NCBI RefSeq assembly: GCF_000425645.1
Contig: NZ_KE384430.1
Span: 620,001 to 684,000, forward strand
Length of the DNA stretch: 64,000 nucleotides
Direction of reading: 5' to 3'
From: Gaetbulibacter saemankumensis DSM 17032
GTDB lineage: Bacteria > Bacteroidota > Bacteroidia > Flavobacteriales > Flavobacteriaceae
Shown: positions 17,673 to 26,875 of the stretch, one piece after another
Layout of the letters: each line of letters starts with the position of its first letter
Numbering within the stretch: position 1 is the first letter of the stretch
The notes under the pieces: model-generated
Seen by the model: only the letters and a program-made list of their open reading frames with translations
Told to the model about the DNA's origin: nothing
Database searches by the model: none
Made by a program: the position numbers and the translations under genes

Positions 17673-19256
17673 ATGAGGCAATACAAATTGAAATTACTTT
17701 TCAATACATTAAAATACCTAAGGTTTAGACAAGTTTATTATCGAATATTTTATTTTATTAAAAATACATTCTTTAACCTTAAATACACTAAAAATTTTCA
17801 AGGTAATCCACCTCAGATACATTGGAAAGATGCTTTTTTTAATCAAAAAAGTTTTTTAGGGAATAAGACGTTTATTTTTTTAAATCTCGAGCATAATTTT
17901 AATGAAACCATTGACTGGAATTTTTCGAAATACGGTAAATTGTGGACTTTTAATTTAAACTATTTTGATTTTTTAAATCAAAAGGACATAGACAAAGAAG
18001 ATGGGGTGGAACTAATAGCTGATTATATTAATTGTCAATATTCCCTTCTAGAAGGAAAAGAATCATATACCATATCACTAAGAGGTATTAATTGGGTCAA
18101 ATTTTTATCGAAAAACGATATACAAGATAATGCTATAAATATCGCTTTATATAATTATTACCAACGCCTATTAAATAATTTAGAATTACACTTTTTAGGA
18201 AATCACTATTTAGAAAATGGATTCTCGCTTTTATTTGGAGCTTATTACTTTCAAGATGAAAAGTTTTATAAAGTTGCTAAAAAAATTTTAATAGAGGAGC
18301 TTAATGAGCAAATCCTATTAGACGGAGCACACTTTGAGCTATCACCTATGTATCATCAAACCATCTTACATAGAGTTTTAGATTGCTTAAATTTAGTTGA
18401 AAGTAATTCTTGGAAACGTTATGAACTTGTTTCTTTTTTAAAGAAAAAGGCAATTAGCATGTTGTCATGGCTTCAAAAGGTAACATTTAGAAACGGTGAT
18501 ATACCAATGGTAAATGATAGTGCCTTTGGCATAGCGCCTTCAACAGAAGCACTATTTAAATATGCTACATTTTTAGGTTTATCATGGAAAGAAGGAAAAC
18601 TCAAGGAGTCAGGATATCGAAAAATAGAAAAAGAGAATTATGAATTATTCATAGATGTTGGTGAGGTAGGCGCTTCATATTTACCGGCTCATGTCCATTC
18701 AGATACATTTAATTTTGAATTGTACGTAAACCATAAGCCAGTGGTCGTTGATACAGGAACATCCACTTATGAAAAGAATGAATTAAGACAATTAGAACGT
18801 TCAACAGCCTCTCATAATACCGTTAAAGTTGGTTCCTTTGAACAGTCAGAAATTTGGAGTGGGTTTCGAGTAGCAGAACGAGCAAAAATAGTAGATTTAA
18901 TTGAAGATGATAGTCGGATACAAGCAACACATAACGGTTATAATAAATTAAATGTTTTGCATAGAAGGACATTTATGACTGAAGAGAATAAGATTATAAT
19001 TGAAGATGTTCTTTCTAATAAGCCAAAGTATATAACAAGTGCATTTTTTCATTTTCATCCGGATGTTGCTATTGAAAAAGAAGAAAACAAAGTGGTTAGA
19101 TTAAAAGACAGGAATATTTCAATTCGGTTTTTAGGTGAAATCCATAGTATTGAAATTTTAGATTACAATTATGCTCAAGGGTTTAATAAAAAGGAAAAGG
19201 CGAAGAAGCTACAGGTTAATTTTGTAAAAAAGTTAAAGACTGAAATTAGTCTGTGA
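17673..19256 (+). CDS. heparinase II/III-like / alginate-lyase-like polysaccharide protein
   Basis: A 527-residue protein with an alpha-toroid-like helical N-terminal half (TISLRGINWVKFL and HFLGNHYLENGFSLLFGAYYF) and a beta-sandwich C-terminal half (PAHVHSDTFNFELYVNHKPVVVDTGTSTYE-like, then RSTASHNTVKV). The conserved His of the HSD and SHNT segments and the ELSPMYHQ Tyr/His segment match heparinase II/III-family lyases. No clear export signal is seen at the N-terminus. Such genes are frequent in Wzx/Wzy clusters, where they may trim or modify the uronic-acid-containing product. The ManNAcA and GlcA genes nearby would supply uronates. Confidence 0.85.
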   Translation: MRQYKLKLLFNTLKYLRFRQVYYRIFYFIKNTFFNLKYTKNFQGNPPQIHWKDAFFNQKSFLGNKTFIFLNLEHNFNETIDWNFSKYGKLWTFNLNYFDFLNQKDIDKEDGVELIADYINCQYSLLEGKESYTISLRGINWVKFLSKNDIQDNAINIALYNYYQRLLNNLELHFLGNHYLENGFSLLFGAYYFQDEKFYKVAKKILIEELNEQILLDGAHFELSPMYHQTILHRVLDCLNLVESNSWKRYELVSFLKKKAISMLSWLQKVTFRNGDIPMVNDSAFGIAPSTEALFKYATFLGLSWKEGKLKESGYRKIEKENYELFIDVGEVGASYLPAHVHSDTFNFELYVNHKPVVVDTGTSTYEKNELRQLERSTASHNTVKVGSFEQSEIWSGFRVAERAKIVDLIEDDSRIQATHNGYNKLNVLHRRTFMTEENKIIIEDVLSNKPKYITSAFFHFHPDVAIEKEENKVVRLKDRNISIRFLGEIHSIEILDYNYAQGFNKKEKAKKLQVNFVKKLKTEISL

Positions 19257-19364
19257 AATGAGCAATGATAATTCATGATATCAACCAAGGTGTTTTTACC
19301 AAGAATGACAGCTAGTTGCTTGCAAGGCAAATCCGAGCTGTAAAAGAACATAGAATTTAAAAAG

Positions 19365-20561
19365 ATGAAAATATTATTTATAACTGATAATTTTCCTCCA
19401 GAGGTTAATGCTCCAGCAACTCGAACCTTTGAGCATTGTATAGAGTGGGTGAGACAAGGTTTTTGCGTAACAGTTATTACGGGAGTGCCAAATTTCCCCC
19501 AAGGGGAGGTATTTAAGGGGTATAAAAATAAACTATATCAAAAAGAAATAATTGATGGTATTGAGGTTATAAGGGTTTGGACTTACATTGCAGAAAATAA
19601 AGGGTTTGTAAAAAGAATATTGGATTACTTGAGTTTTATGCTAAGTTCTTTTTTGGCGGGGTTATTTGTTAAAGCGGATATTATTATAGCGACTTCTCCT
19701 CAATTTTTCACCGCTATTTCTGGAAGGTGGCTATCCTTTTGGAAAAGAAGACCATGGGTCATGGAAGTAAGGGATTTATGGCCTGAATCAATCAAAGCTG
19801 TTGGGGCGATGGAAACAAATATTTTCATTAGGTTTTTTGAAATTTTGGAAAAGAGAATGTACAAGAGAGCGTCCAAAATTGTAGTTGTAACTGACGCTTT
19901 TAAAGAAGAATTAATTGTAAAACATGGTATAAGCCCTCGAAAGATTGCTGTAGTAAAAAATGGGGCAAATATGGATTTGTTTGTTCCTCAATCAAAAAAT
20001 CAAAGCTTGTTGGGGCAATTTGGACTCAAAAATAAATTCGTAATTGGATACATAGGAACCCATGGTATGGCACATGCCTTGGACTTTATTCTTAGATCTG
20101 CAAAACACGTAAAAGATGATAATATCCATTTTTTGTTTATTGGGTCTGGAGCAAAAAAGCAAGAGTTATTGGATCTAAAAGAGCAATTAGGCCTAAATAA
20201 TGTTACGATGTTAGATTTGGTTCCTAAAGAAGAAGTAAAAGAATATATTTCTATTATGGATGTTAGTCTAGTAAATTTAAAAAAGTCAGACACGTTTAAA
20301 TCTGTAATTCCATCGAAAATATTTGAAAATGTAGCGATGCACAAGCCTATTCTGTTGGGGGTTGAGGGAGAATCTAAAAGGATTATCGAAGATTATGGTG
20401 TGGGAGAAGTTTTCGAACCTGAAAATGAGAAAGATTTTTTGAATAAGATGTATAAAATGTTTGAAAATCCACAGAAATATAATGAAAATTTTAATAATCT
20501 GTTGAAAGATTTTGATCGAAAAGCACTTGCGGACAAAATGCTTCAGTTTTTAAGGGAATAA
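19365..20561 (+). CDS. glycosyltransferase family 4, WbuB-like
   Basis: A 398-residue GT-B enzyme starting with MKILFITDNFPPEVNAPATR, the WbuB-type opening (E. coli WbuB is a proposed L-FucNAc transferase). It also has TGVPNFPQGEVFKGYKNKLY near 47-66, MEVRDLWPESIKAVGA near 130-145, FVIGYIGTHGMAHALDF near 225-241 and the acceptor/donor segments VIPSKIFENVAMHKPILLGV near 315-335. The family context suggests transfer of an N-acetylated deoxy-amino sugar or uronate, but the donor cannot be read from sequence. Confidence 0.9.
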   Translation: MKILFITDNFPPEVNAPATRTFEHCIEWVRQGFCVTVITGVPNFPQGEVFKGYKNKLYQKEIIDGIEVIRVWTYIAENKGFVKRILDYLSFMLSSFLAGLFVKADIIIATSPQFFTAISGRWLSFWKRRPWVMEVRDLWPESIKAVGAMETNIFIRFFEILEKRMYKRASKIVVVTDAFKEELIVKHGISPRKIAVVKNGANMDLFVPQSKNQSLLGQFGLKNKFVIGYIGTHGMAHALDFILRSAKHVKDDNIHFLFIGSGAKKQELLDLKEQLGLNNVTMLDLVPKEEVKEYISIMDVSLVNLKKSDTFKSVIPSKIFENVAMHKPILLGVEGESKRIIEDYGVGEVFEPENEKDFLNKMYKMFENPQKYNENFNNLLKDFDRKALADKMLQFLRE

Positions 20562-20624
20562 TTATAGAAAGAATGAAGAGTGTTGTATCATAACAGAGAA
20601 GAGTAGTAGGACTACCAATTAAAT

Positions 20625-21806
20625 TTGGTACATTTGAGATTAAATTTTTTACCCGTGATAATATATTATGCAATCATATTTTTTATCTGTGCTTATATAG
20701 TTACTTTTATAACCATACCGAAAATCATCGGATTAGTAGAATATAAAAACTTAATGGATAACCCGAACAGCCGGAGTTCTCATGTAAGAAGGACACCGAC
20801 ATTAGGAGGGGTTTCTTTTTTTTATGTTTTAATTTTGGCATTGTTCTTTCTAAGAAATTGGTGTGATCATGAGGAAGCTTTTTTCTTGATACCTGGATTA
20901 ACCATCTTGTTTGTTATAGGACTTAAAGATGATTTGGTAGTGCTTTCTCCTTATACAAAATTGATAGCTCAAATTGTAGCTGTTTCGTTTATTATAAGTA
21001 ACGAAAGTTTCACAATAAATTCTCTGAATGGATTTTTTGGTATTTATAATATACCTATTTATGTTTTTTATGGTATAGGCGTATTTATGATGATAACTAT
21101 TATAAATGCCTATAATCTTATTGATGGTATAGATGGATTGGCCGCAATAGTAGGCATTATAATACTCATAATTTATACTGCGATTTTTTATATGACAAAG
21201 GAGTATTTTTTTGCATTATTAAGTTTAACATTAAATGGTTGTCTGATTGCATTTTTAAGGTACAATTTATCTTCTCTTGGAGATAAAATTTTTATGGGAG
21301 ATACCGGCTCGTTAATTGTTGGTTTTGTTATAAGTGTATTAACGCTTAAATTTTTAGCTCTATCTCCGGAGAAATATAATAACCTCCCTTTTTTAATTGA
21401 GAATATTCCATTAATTGCTATTAGTATATTGATAGTACCATTATTTGATACCGCTAGAGTTTTTACTGTTAGGTTGGCTAATAAAAAGAGTCCGTTTTCG
21501 CCAGATAGAAATCATACGCATCATATTTTAATTGATTATTTTAAAATATCTCATCGTAAAGCGAGTTTTATCATAGGAGGGTTTAATTTAATTTTTATTT
21601 ACTTTTTTATATTATTGGGAAGTACTTCTTATAATATTTGGTTGGTAGCTGTACTAGTAGGTGTTGTTGTGTTATTAGGTTTTCTTTTTTATCGATTTAA
21701 TTATAATATTTCTAATATAAGGAGAAAAATAAGATTTAAGCGTCGAATGAATAATATAAAAGAAAGGAGTAAAAATATTTTAAATAATAAAGCAAATGAA
21801 AATTAA
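20625..21806 (+). CDS. polyprenyl-phosphate GlcNAc-1-phosphate transferase (WecA/TagO/MraY family)
   Basis: A polytopic inner-membrane enzyme that loads HexNAc-1-phosphate onto undecaprenyl phosphate and starts glycan assembly. About eleven helices and the family signatures are present: [15 protein letters not shown] (Asp-Asp), [24 protein letters not shown], and the HxHH-like [11 protein letters not shown] near the C-terminus. The start is ambiguous among non-ATG codons: TTG 20625, TTG 20634 or GTG 20655; all precede the first helix. It overlaps ugd by 11 bp. A second, monotopic initiating transferase lies 3 kb downstream. Confidence 0.92.
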   Translation: MVHLRLNFLPVIIYYAIIFFICAYIVTFITIPKIIGLVEYKNLMDNPNSRSSHVRRTPTLGGVSFFYVLILALFFLRNWCDHEEAFFLIPGLTILFVIGLKDDLVVLSPYTKLIAQIVAVSFIISNESFTINSLNGFFGIYNIPIYVFYGIGVFMMITIINAYNLIDGIDGLAAIVGIIILIIYTAIFYMTKEYFFALLSLTLNGCLIAFLRYNLSSLGDKIFMGDTGSLIVGFVISVLTLKFLALSPEKYNNLPFLIENIPLIAISILIVPLFDTARVFTVRLANKKSPFSPDRNHTHHILIDYFKISHRKASFIIGGFNLIFIYFFILLGSTSYNIWLVAVLVGVVVLLGFLFYRFNYNISNIRRKIRFKRRMNNIKERSKNILNNKANEN

Positions 21807-23199
21807 ATCCATTTGCTGTATTGGCGCAGGCTATGTAGGAGGGCCCACTATGGCCGTAATAGCACAAAAATGCCCCCATATAACAGTAACGGTTGTAGAT
21901 GTTAACGCATCAAGAATCGCCGCCTGGAATGATAAGGATTTAGATAAATTACCGGTTTTCGAGCCGCGCTTAGATAAGGTTGTTGAAGAAGCTCGAGGAC
22001 GAAATTTGTTTTTCTCAACGGATGTGGATCAGGCCATTGAAGACGCCGATATGATTTTCATATCAGTAAACACCCCAACAAAAACCTATGGTAAAGGCAA
22101 GGGGATGGCGGCTGATTTAAAGTATATTGAATTATGCGCACGTCAAATCGCGACTGTATCTAAAACCAATAAAATTGTTGTTGAAAAATCAACGTTGCCG
22201 GTTCGTACGGCTTCTGCTATTAAAAATATTTTAGATCATACCGGAAATGGGGTGGAATTTCAAATCTTATCCAACCCAGAGTTTTTAGCTGAAGGAACGG
22301 CTGTAGACGATTTATTAGTTCCTGATCGTGTTTTAATAGGAGGAGATACTACGCCTAAAGGGCAGGAAGCTATTCAGGCTTTAGTCGATATATATGCCAA
22401 TTGGGTGCCTGAAGAACGCATTTTAACCACGAATGTGTGGTCGTCTGAGTTGTCTAAATTAACGGCGAATGCCTTTTTAGCGCAGCGCGTATCATCCATA
22501 AACTCCATGTCGGCCCTTTGTGAAAAAACGGGTGCTGATGTCAATGAAGTCGCAAAAGCTATTGGGATGGACTCCAGGATAGGTTCTAAGTTCTTAAAAT
22601 CGTCTGTTGGATTCGGAGGCTCTTGTTTTCAAAAGGATATCCTAAACCTCGTTTATATTGCTAAAACGTATGGATTAAATGAAGTGGCCGATTATTGGGA
22701 TCAGGTCATCATCATGAACGATTATCAAAAGAATCGTTTTTCGAATAACATTGTTAGTACCCTTTATAATACGGTTTCAGGTAAAAAAATTGCCTTTTTA
22801 GGTTGGGCGTTTAAAAAAGACACGAATGATACGCGTGAATCTGCGGCTATACAAGTAGCAGATAATTTATTGAATGAACAAGCCCTAATTGAAGTATACG
22901 ATCCAAAGGTTACCGAAGAGCGCATGTACGCCGATTTAGATTATTTAAATACGAGGTCGGAAGAAGCGAATAGAAACTTGTTGAAAGTCAAAAGCGATCC
23001 TTACGAAGCTTGTAAAGATGCTCATGCGATTGCTGTGTTGACGGAGTGGGATGAGTTTAAAACTTATGACTGGCAACGCATTTATGATAACATGTTGAAG
23101 CCAGCTTTTGTTTTTGATGGTCGTGGTATTTTAGATACGCAAAAACTTGAGGAGATTGGGTTTGTTTGTTATTCTATTGGGAAGGGAATAAGAGGTTAA
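21796..23199 (+). CDS. ugd: UDP-glucose 6-dehydrogenase
   Basis: Oxidises UDP-glucose to UDP-glucuronate. The 467-residue protein is of the longer, animal-like UGDH type: [16 protein letters not shown] near 7-22, [38 protein letters not shown], the active-site [17 protein letters not shown] near 275-290 and [17 protein letters not shown] near 335-350. It feeds the UDP-xylose enzyme two kilobases downstream. It overlaps the initiating transferase by 11 bp, so it is in the same operon, and is followed by a 522-bp gap. Confidence 0.95.
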   Translation: MKIKSICCIGAGYVGGPTMAVIAQKCPHITVTVVDVNASRIAAWNDKDLDKLPVFEPRLDKVVEEARGRNLFFSTDVDQAIEDADMIFISVNTPTKTYGKGKGMAADLKYIELCARQIATVSKTNKIVVEKSTLPVRTASAIKNILDHTGNGVEFQILSNPEFLAEGTAVDDLLVPDRVLIGGDTTPKGQEAIQALVDIYANWVPEERILTTNVWSSELSKLTANAFLAQRVSSINSMSALCEKTGADVNEVAKAIGMDSRIGSKFLKSSVGFGGSCFQKDILNLVYIAKTYGLNEVADYWDQVIIMNDYQKNRFSNNIVSTLYNTVSGKKIAFLGWAFKKDTNDTRESAAIQVADNLLNEQALIEVYDPKVTEERMYADLDYLNTRSEEANRNLLKVKSDPYEACKDAHAIAVLTEWDEFKTYDWQRIYDNMLKPAFVFDGRGILDTQKLEEIGFVCYSIGKGIRG

Positions 23200-23287
23200 A
23201 AATTATTTTATTTGATGTTCATTTCTTTTATTCGCACATGTTATAATAGATTAAGGAGCTCATGATGTGCTTCGCAGTTACTTGTCT

Positions 23288-23435
23288 AAAAGAAACGAAC
23301 CAAAGAAAAAGACCCACCCTCGATAGGTATTTTTCGGCTTGGGCTGAAAATCTCTCTGTAAAACACCGCGTCACTGTGTTCCTGAATCTCGGTGTTTTAC
23401 CGATTTATGCTTACGAGGGCGTTACGTTTCGATTT
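23288..23435. repeat. structured intergenic repeat element B
   Basis: It opens with aaaagaaacgaaccaaagaaaa and closes with gggcgttacgtttcgattt, both close variants of the opening and closing motifs of element A at 3076-3240. Inside is a perfect 11-bp stem GTAAAACACCG/CGGTGTTTTAC (23358-23368, 23390-23400), enclosed by outer arms CCCTCG/CGAGGG (23317-23322, 23414-23419). Confidence 0.62.
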
Positions 23436-23504
23436 GTCTTTCGTTTAAAATATTAATTGTTTTTGTGTTACGATCCTAAAGGTAAGGGTTTCCATATTAT
23501 TAAG

Positions 23505-23525
23505 ATTCCTCACAGCGTTCGGAAT
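23505..23525. repeat. REP-like hairpin (ATTCC/GGAAT)
   Basis: Stem ATTCC/GGAAT encloses an 11-nt loop TCACAGCGTTC, followed by gac. The 5-bp stem plus 11-nt loop layout equals that of the elements at 2340-2360 and 3262-3284, with a different loop sequence. Confidence 0.5.
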
Positions 23526-23721
23526 GACAGTTTTTTATAAGTTTAAGATGCCTCCTTTGGTCGGAAATCGAAGATTTAACGTAGTCAATGACATCGTGTT
23601 CTGGCTGAGTTTAATTTAAAGCCTTTATTTTTAAGAATATAATATTCTGAAGGAATAACGGTTTATATTAAATAGATTCCATTAAATTTGTTCAGAATTT
23701 TAGATGACAAAATAAGATAAG

Positions 23722-24708
23722 GTGAAACGTGTTTTAATTACTGGAGCAGCTGGATTTTTAGGGTCTCACTTATGCGATCGTTTTATTAAGGAAGGCTTCC
23801 ATGTTATTGGGATGGATAATTTTATTACCGGGGATAAGAACAATCTTACCCATTTAGAATCTCATCCTAATTTTGAGTTTATAGAACACGATGTCACCGA
23901 ATTCGTTTCAGTTGAGGGGGATTTAGATTATATTTTGCATTTTGCCTCGCCAGCGAGTCCTATAGATTATTTAAAAATTCCTATACAGACTTTAAAGGTT
24001 GGTTCTTTGGGTACGCATAATCTGTTGGGTTTAGCCAAAGCAAAGAAGGCACGTATACTTATTGCTTCGACTTCCGAGGTTTATGGAGATCCCTTAGTGC
24101 ATCCGCAGCGTGAAGACTATTACGGAAATGTTAATACCATTGGTCCACGTGGTGTGTATGATGAAGCGAAACGATTCCAGGAATCCATTACTATGGCCTA
24201 TCATCGGTTTCATGGCTTGGAAACCCGTATCGTGAGAATTTTTAATACTTATGGGCCACGGATGCGATTAAACGATGGACGTGTTATACCTGCCTTTATG
24301 GGACAGGCGTTACGAGGTGAAGATTTAACCATTTTTGGTGATGGTTCGCAAACACGCTCTTTTTGTTTTGTAGATGATCAGGTGGAGGGTATTTTTCGTT
24401 TATTGTTTAGTGACTATGCCTATCCCGTTAATATTGGAAATCCGCATGAAATTTCGATTAAGGATTTTGCTGAGGAAATTATCAAGCTTACGGGAACCGA
24501 GCAAAAAATTATTTATAAGCCTTTGCCGGAGGATGATCCATTACAGCGGCAACCGGATATTAGTTTAGCTAAAAAAATATTACATTGGGAGCCTAAGATG
24601 GGACGCTCGGAAGGGATGAAAATAACATTCGATTATTTTAAAACCTTGCCGCAAGACGCCTTATTTAAAAGTGCGCATAAAGATTTTAGTAATCATATAA
24701 GAAAATAA
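23722..24708 (+). CDS. uxs: UDP-glucuronate decarboxylase (UDP-xylose synthase)
   Basis: Oxidative decarboxylation of UDP-glucuronate to UDP-xylose with bound NAD. The 328-residue extended SDR starts at GTG 23722. It has [14 protein letters not shown] near 8-21, [11 protein letters not shown] near 74-84 (the PASP signature separates UXS from dTDP-glucose dehydratases), STSEVYGDP, the catalytic YDEAK, and [17 protein letters not shown] near the C-terminus. With ugd upstream it forms the UDP-GlcA to UDP-Xyl branch. Confidence 0.94.
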   Translation: MKRVLITGAAGFLGSHLCDRFIKEGFHVIGMDNFITGDKNNLTHLESHPNFEFIEHDVTEFVSVEGDLDYILHFASPASPIDYLKIPIQTLKVGSLGTHNLLGLAKAKKARILIASTSEVYGDPLVHPQREDYYGNVNTIGPRGVYDEAKRFQESITMAYHRFHGLETRIVRIFNTYGPRMRLNDGRVIPAFMGQALRGEDLTIFGDGSQTRSFCFVDDQVEGIFRLLFSDYAYPVNIGNPHEISIKDFAEEIIKLTGTEQKIIYKPLPEDDPLQRQPDISLAKKILHWEPKMGRSEGMKITFDYFKTLPQDALFKSAHKDFSNHIRK

Positions 24709-24716
24709 ATTTAGGA

Positions 24717-26123
24717 ATGGAATTTAGGCGCGGGAGGTATTCTTGGGTTTTAAGACCTTTGTTGATAGGATATGACCTTTTAGTTATCAATATTCTCGCT
24801 TTCCATTTTTTAAATTTAGATGAAGAGGCATTATATTTTTTTTCTACTAAATTATTTAATAATAAACAGTTTCTTTATTTTTTATATTCTACTCTATTCT
24901 GGGTTTTAATATCATTTATCTTAAAGTTTTATAGAATTTATAGACATACTTCTTTAACGAAAATATTATTAGTTTTAGTAAAGCAATTTTTTGTTTATTC
25001 TATTGTTGTTTACGCTTTTTTAGGAATATTTAGAAGCATAAGTACTCAAGCCTTTTTGGTTTTAAAATACCTTTTATGTGTTTTTTTATTGATAGGTTTA
25101 ATTAAGCTTTTAAGTTATTACCTCTTAAAATATTTTAGATTGTATTTAGGAGGGAACATAAGAAATGTTCTTATTATAGGTTCTGGAAATAATGTTGAAG
25201 AATTAAAAAACATATTAGGAAACAAGACCCTTGGATATCATTTAGTTGGGCATTATAGTGATTTATATTCCGAAAATTTGTCGGGGACTCTTAGTGATAG
25301 TTTCCAATATTTAAAACATAAGAATTCTATTGATGAAATTTATTGTGCTATAGATGAATTATCTGAAAATCAGATAAATGATTACGTTAAATTTGCGAGT
25401 ATTAATAAGTGCAATTTGAAATTTGTTCCTAAGTCGGGTAGTTTGTTATCAAGTAGATTAAAGGCCGATTATTATTTTTATTTGCCAGTTCTTTCAATTC
25501 GGGAAGGTGCTTTAAGTGATGATTTTAATATAGCTTTAAAAAGAGGTTTTGATATCTTATTTTCGTTATTTGTTTTGTGTTTTATTTTTTCTTGGATTTC
25601 AATAATTTTATTTGTCTTAATAAAATTGGAATCAAAAGGTCCTTTGTTTTATAAGCATAAAAGAACAGGAATTAACTATAAAGAGTTCTATTGTTATAAG
25701 TTTCGATCATTGACAATGACAAAGGAGATTGAAGGTAATTATGTAAAAAGGGATGATAATAGAGTTACTAAAATAGGAAAGTTTTTAAGGAAGACGAGTT
25801 TAGACGAGTTGCCACAGTTTTTTAATGTTTTATTAGGAGAGATGTCAGTAGTAGGGCCAAGACCACATATGCTTTCTTATACCGATGAGTATTCAAAAAA
25901 AATAGATAAATATAATTTTATACATAGACATCTTGTAAAACCAGGGATTACTGGGTTAGCACAAGTTAAGGGGTTTAGAGGAGAAATAAAGAATGATTTT
26001 GATATAAAAAATCGTGTAAAATATGATAATTTTTATATTGAAAATTGGTCTATCCTTTTAGATATACAAATTATTATACAAACTATTATAAATATAATTA
26101 AAGGAGACGAAAAGGCTTATTAA
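24717..26123 (+). CDS. exopolysaccharide polyprenyl glycosylphosphotransferase (WcaJ-like)
   Basis: A 468-residue initiating transferase that attaches a sugar-1-phosphate (commonly Glc or Gal, sometimes a deoxy amino sugar) to undecaprenyl phosphate. Four N-terminal membrane helices (about residues 12-140) precede a Rossmann-like CoA-binding-type region (VLIIGSGNNVEEL near 151). The C-terminal PGT catalytic domain, about 275-468, has KRGFDILFSLFVLCFIF, FYKHKRTGINYKEFYCYKFRS, the catalytic LDELPQFFNVLLGEMSVVGPRP, and the KPGITGLAQV segment. It abuts uxs (8 bp) and its stop overlaps the GT2 start by one base. Confidence 0.94.
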   Translation: MEFRRGRYSWVLRPLLIGYDLLVINILAFHFLNLDEEALYFFSTKLFNNKQFLYFLYSTLFWVLISFILKFYRIYRHTSLTKILLVLVKQFFVYSIVVYAFLGIFRSISTQAFLVLKYLLCVFLLIGLIKLLSYYLLKYFRLYLGGNIRNVLIIGSGNNVEELKNILGNKTLGYHLVGHYSDLYSENLSGTLSDSFQYLKHKNSIDEIYCAIDELSENQINDYVKFASINKCNLKFVPKSGSLLSSRLKADYYFYLPVLSIREGALSDDFNIALKRGFDILFSLFVLCFIFSWISIILFVLIKLESKGPLFYKHKRTGINYKEFYCYKFRSLTMTKEIEGNYVKRDDNRVTKIGKFLRKTSLDELPQFFNVLLGEMSVVGPRPHMLSYTDEYSKKIDKYNFIHRHLVKPGITGLAQVKGFRGEIKNDFDIKNRVKYDNFYIENWSILLDIQIIIQTIINIIKGDEKAY

Positions 26124-26875
26124 TGACAGGTCTGGTATCTATAATTACGCCGACTTTTAACTCTTCTAAATTTATTGGAGAGACGATTCAGTCTGTGCAG
26201 AATCAATCTTACGATCACTGGGAATTAATCATCGTAGATGATGCTTCTACCGATAGTACTGTAGAACTCATTAAAGCACAGGTAAAATGCGACCATCGCA
26301 TAAAGCTATTTCAATTAGATTGTAATTCAGGACCAGCGGTTGCTCGAAATATGGGAATTGATGCTGCTAAGGGGAAATATTTAACCTTCTTAGATGCCGA
26401 TGACATATGGTTTGAAGATTTTTTAGAAAATAGTATAAACAGTATTAAAAAGGAAGATACTTCTTTCGTGTTTTCTTCATATAAACGTTCAAATGAATCA
26501 TTAGAGTTTACTTATCCCGATTTTATTGTTCCCCAAAAAGTGACCTATACCGATATACTAAAAACAAATTCTATAAGTTGTTTGACTGCCTTTTTAGATA
26601 TTGAAGTTTTGGGGAAAAAATACATGCCTCTAATTAGAAAGCGGCAGGATATGGGGCTTTGGTTGCAGTATTTAAAGGATATTCCTTTTGCCTTTGGTAT
26701 ACAAGAGCCTAAAGCAATCTACAGGATTCGAGAGAATTCACTGTCCCGTAATAAAACAAATCTTATCACATACCAATGGGAATTTTACAGACAAGTGGAA
26801 CAATTGAATGTGTTTAAGTCCATGTATTACATGTTGTTTTGGATGTATAATGGATTTAGGAAGTATAGGAATTAA
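26123..26875 (+). CDS. glycosyltransferase family 2
   Basis: A 250-residue GT-A enzyme: SIITPTFNSSKFIGETIQSV near 6-25, ELIIVDDASTDST near 33-45, NMGIDAAKGKYLTFLDADD with the DxD metal motif near 73-91, then KRQDMGLWLQYLK. This layout resembles the WcaA/AmsE-like family. It would extend the sugar placed by the WcaJ-like enzyme just upstream, to which it is translationally coupled. The 3' end overlaps the convergent CapK-like gene by 4 bp. The donor is unknown. Confidence 0.92.
   Translation: MTGLVSIITPTFNSSKFIGETIQSVQNQSYDHWELIIVDDASTDSTVELIKAQVKCDHRIKLFQLDCNSGPAVARNMGIDAAKGKYLTFLDADDIWFEDFLENSINSIKKEDTSFVFSSYKRSNESLEFTYPDFIVPQKVTYTDILKTNSISCLTAFLDIEVLGKKYMPLIRKRQDMGLWLQYLKDIPFAFGIQEPKAIYRIRENSLSRNKTNLITYQWEFYRQVEQLNVFKSMYYMLFWMYNGFRKYRN

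Larger units (their letters stand above)
23200..23721. other. 522-bp gene-free spacer with repeats
   Basis: The gap holds structured element B (23288-23435), a REP-like hairpin (23505-23525) and a 15-bp perfect palindrome agaatataatattct (23634-23648). A 64-codon frame at 23262-23456 crosses element B and has no protein-like character. No convincing promoter for the following uxs gene was found. Confidence 0.6.

Noticed and set aside
23262-23456. 64-codon plus-strand frame in the ugd-uxs gap
   Set aside because: It runs through structured element B and encodes low-quality sequence with no domain; the DNA structure explains it.
24374-24568. Plus-strand frame inside uxs
   Set aside because: A different frame of a well-supported gene, without family features.
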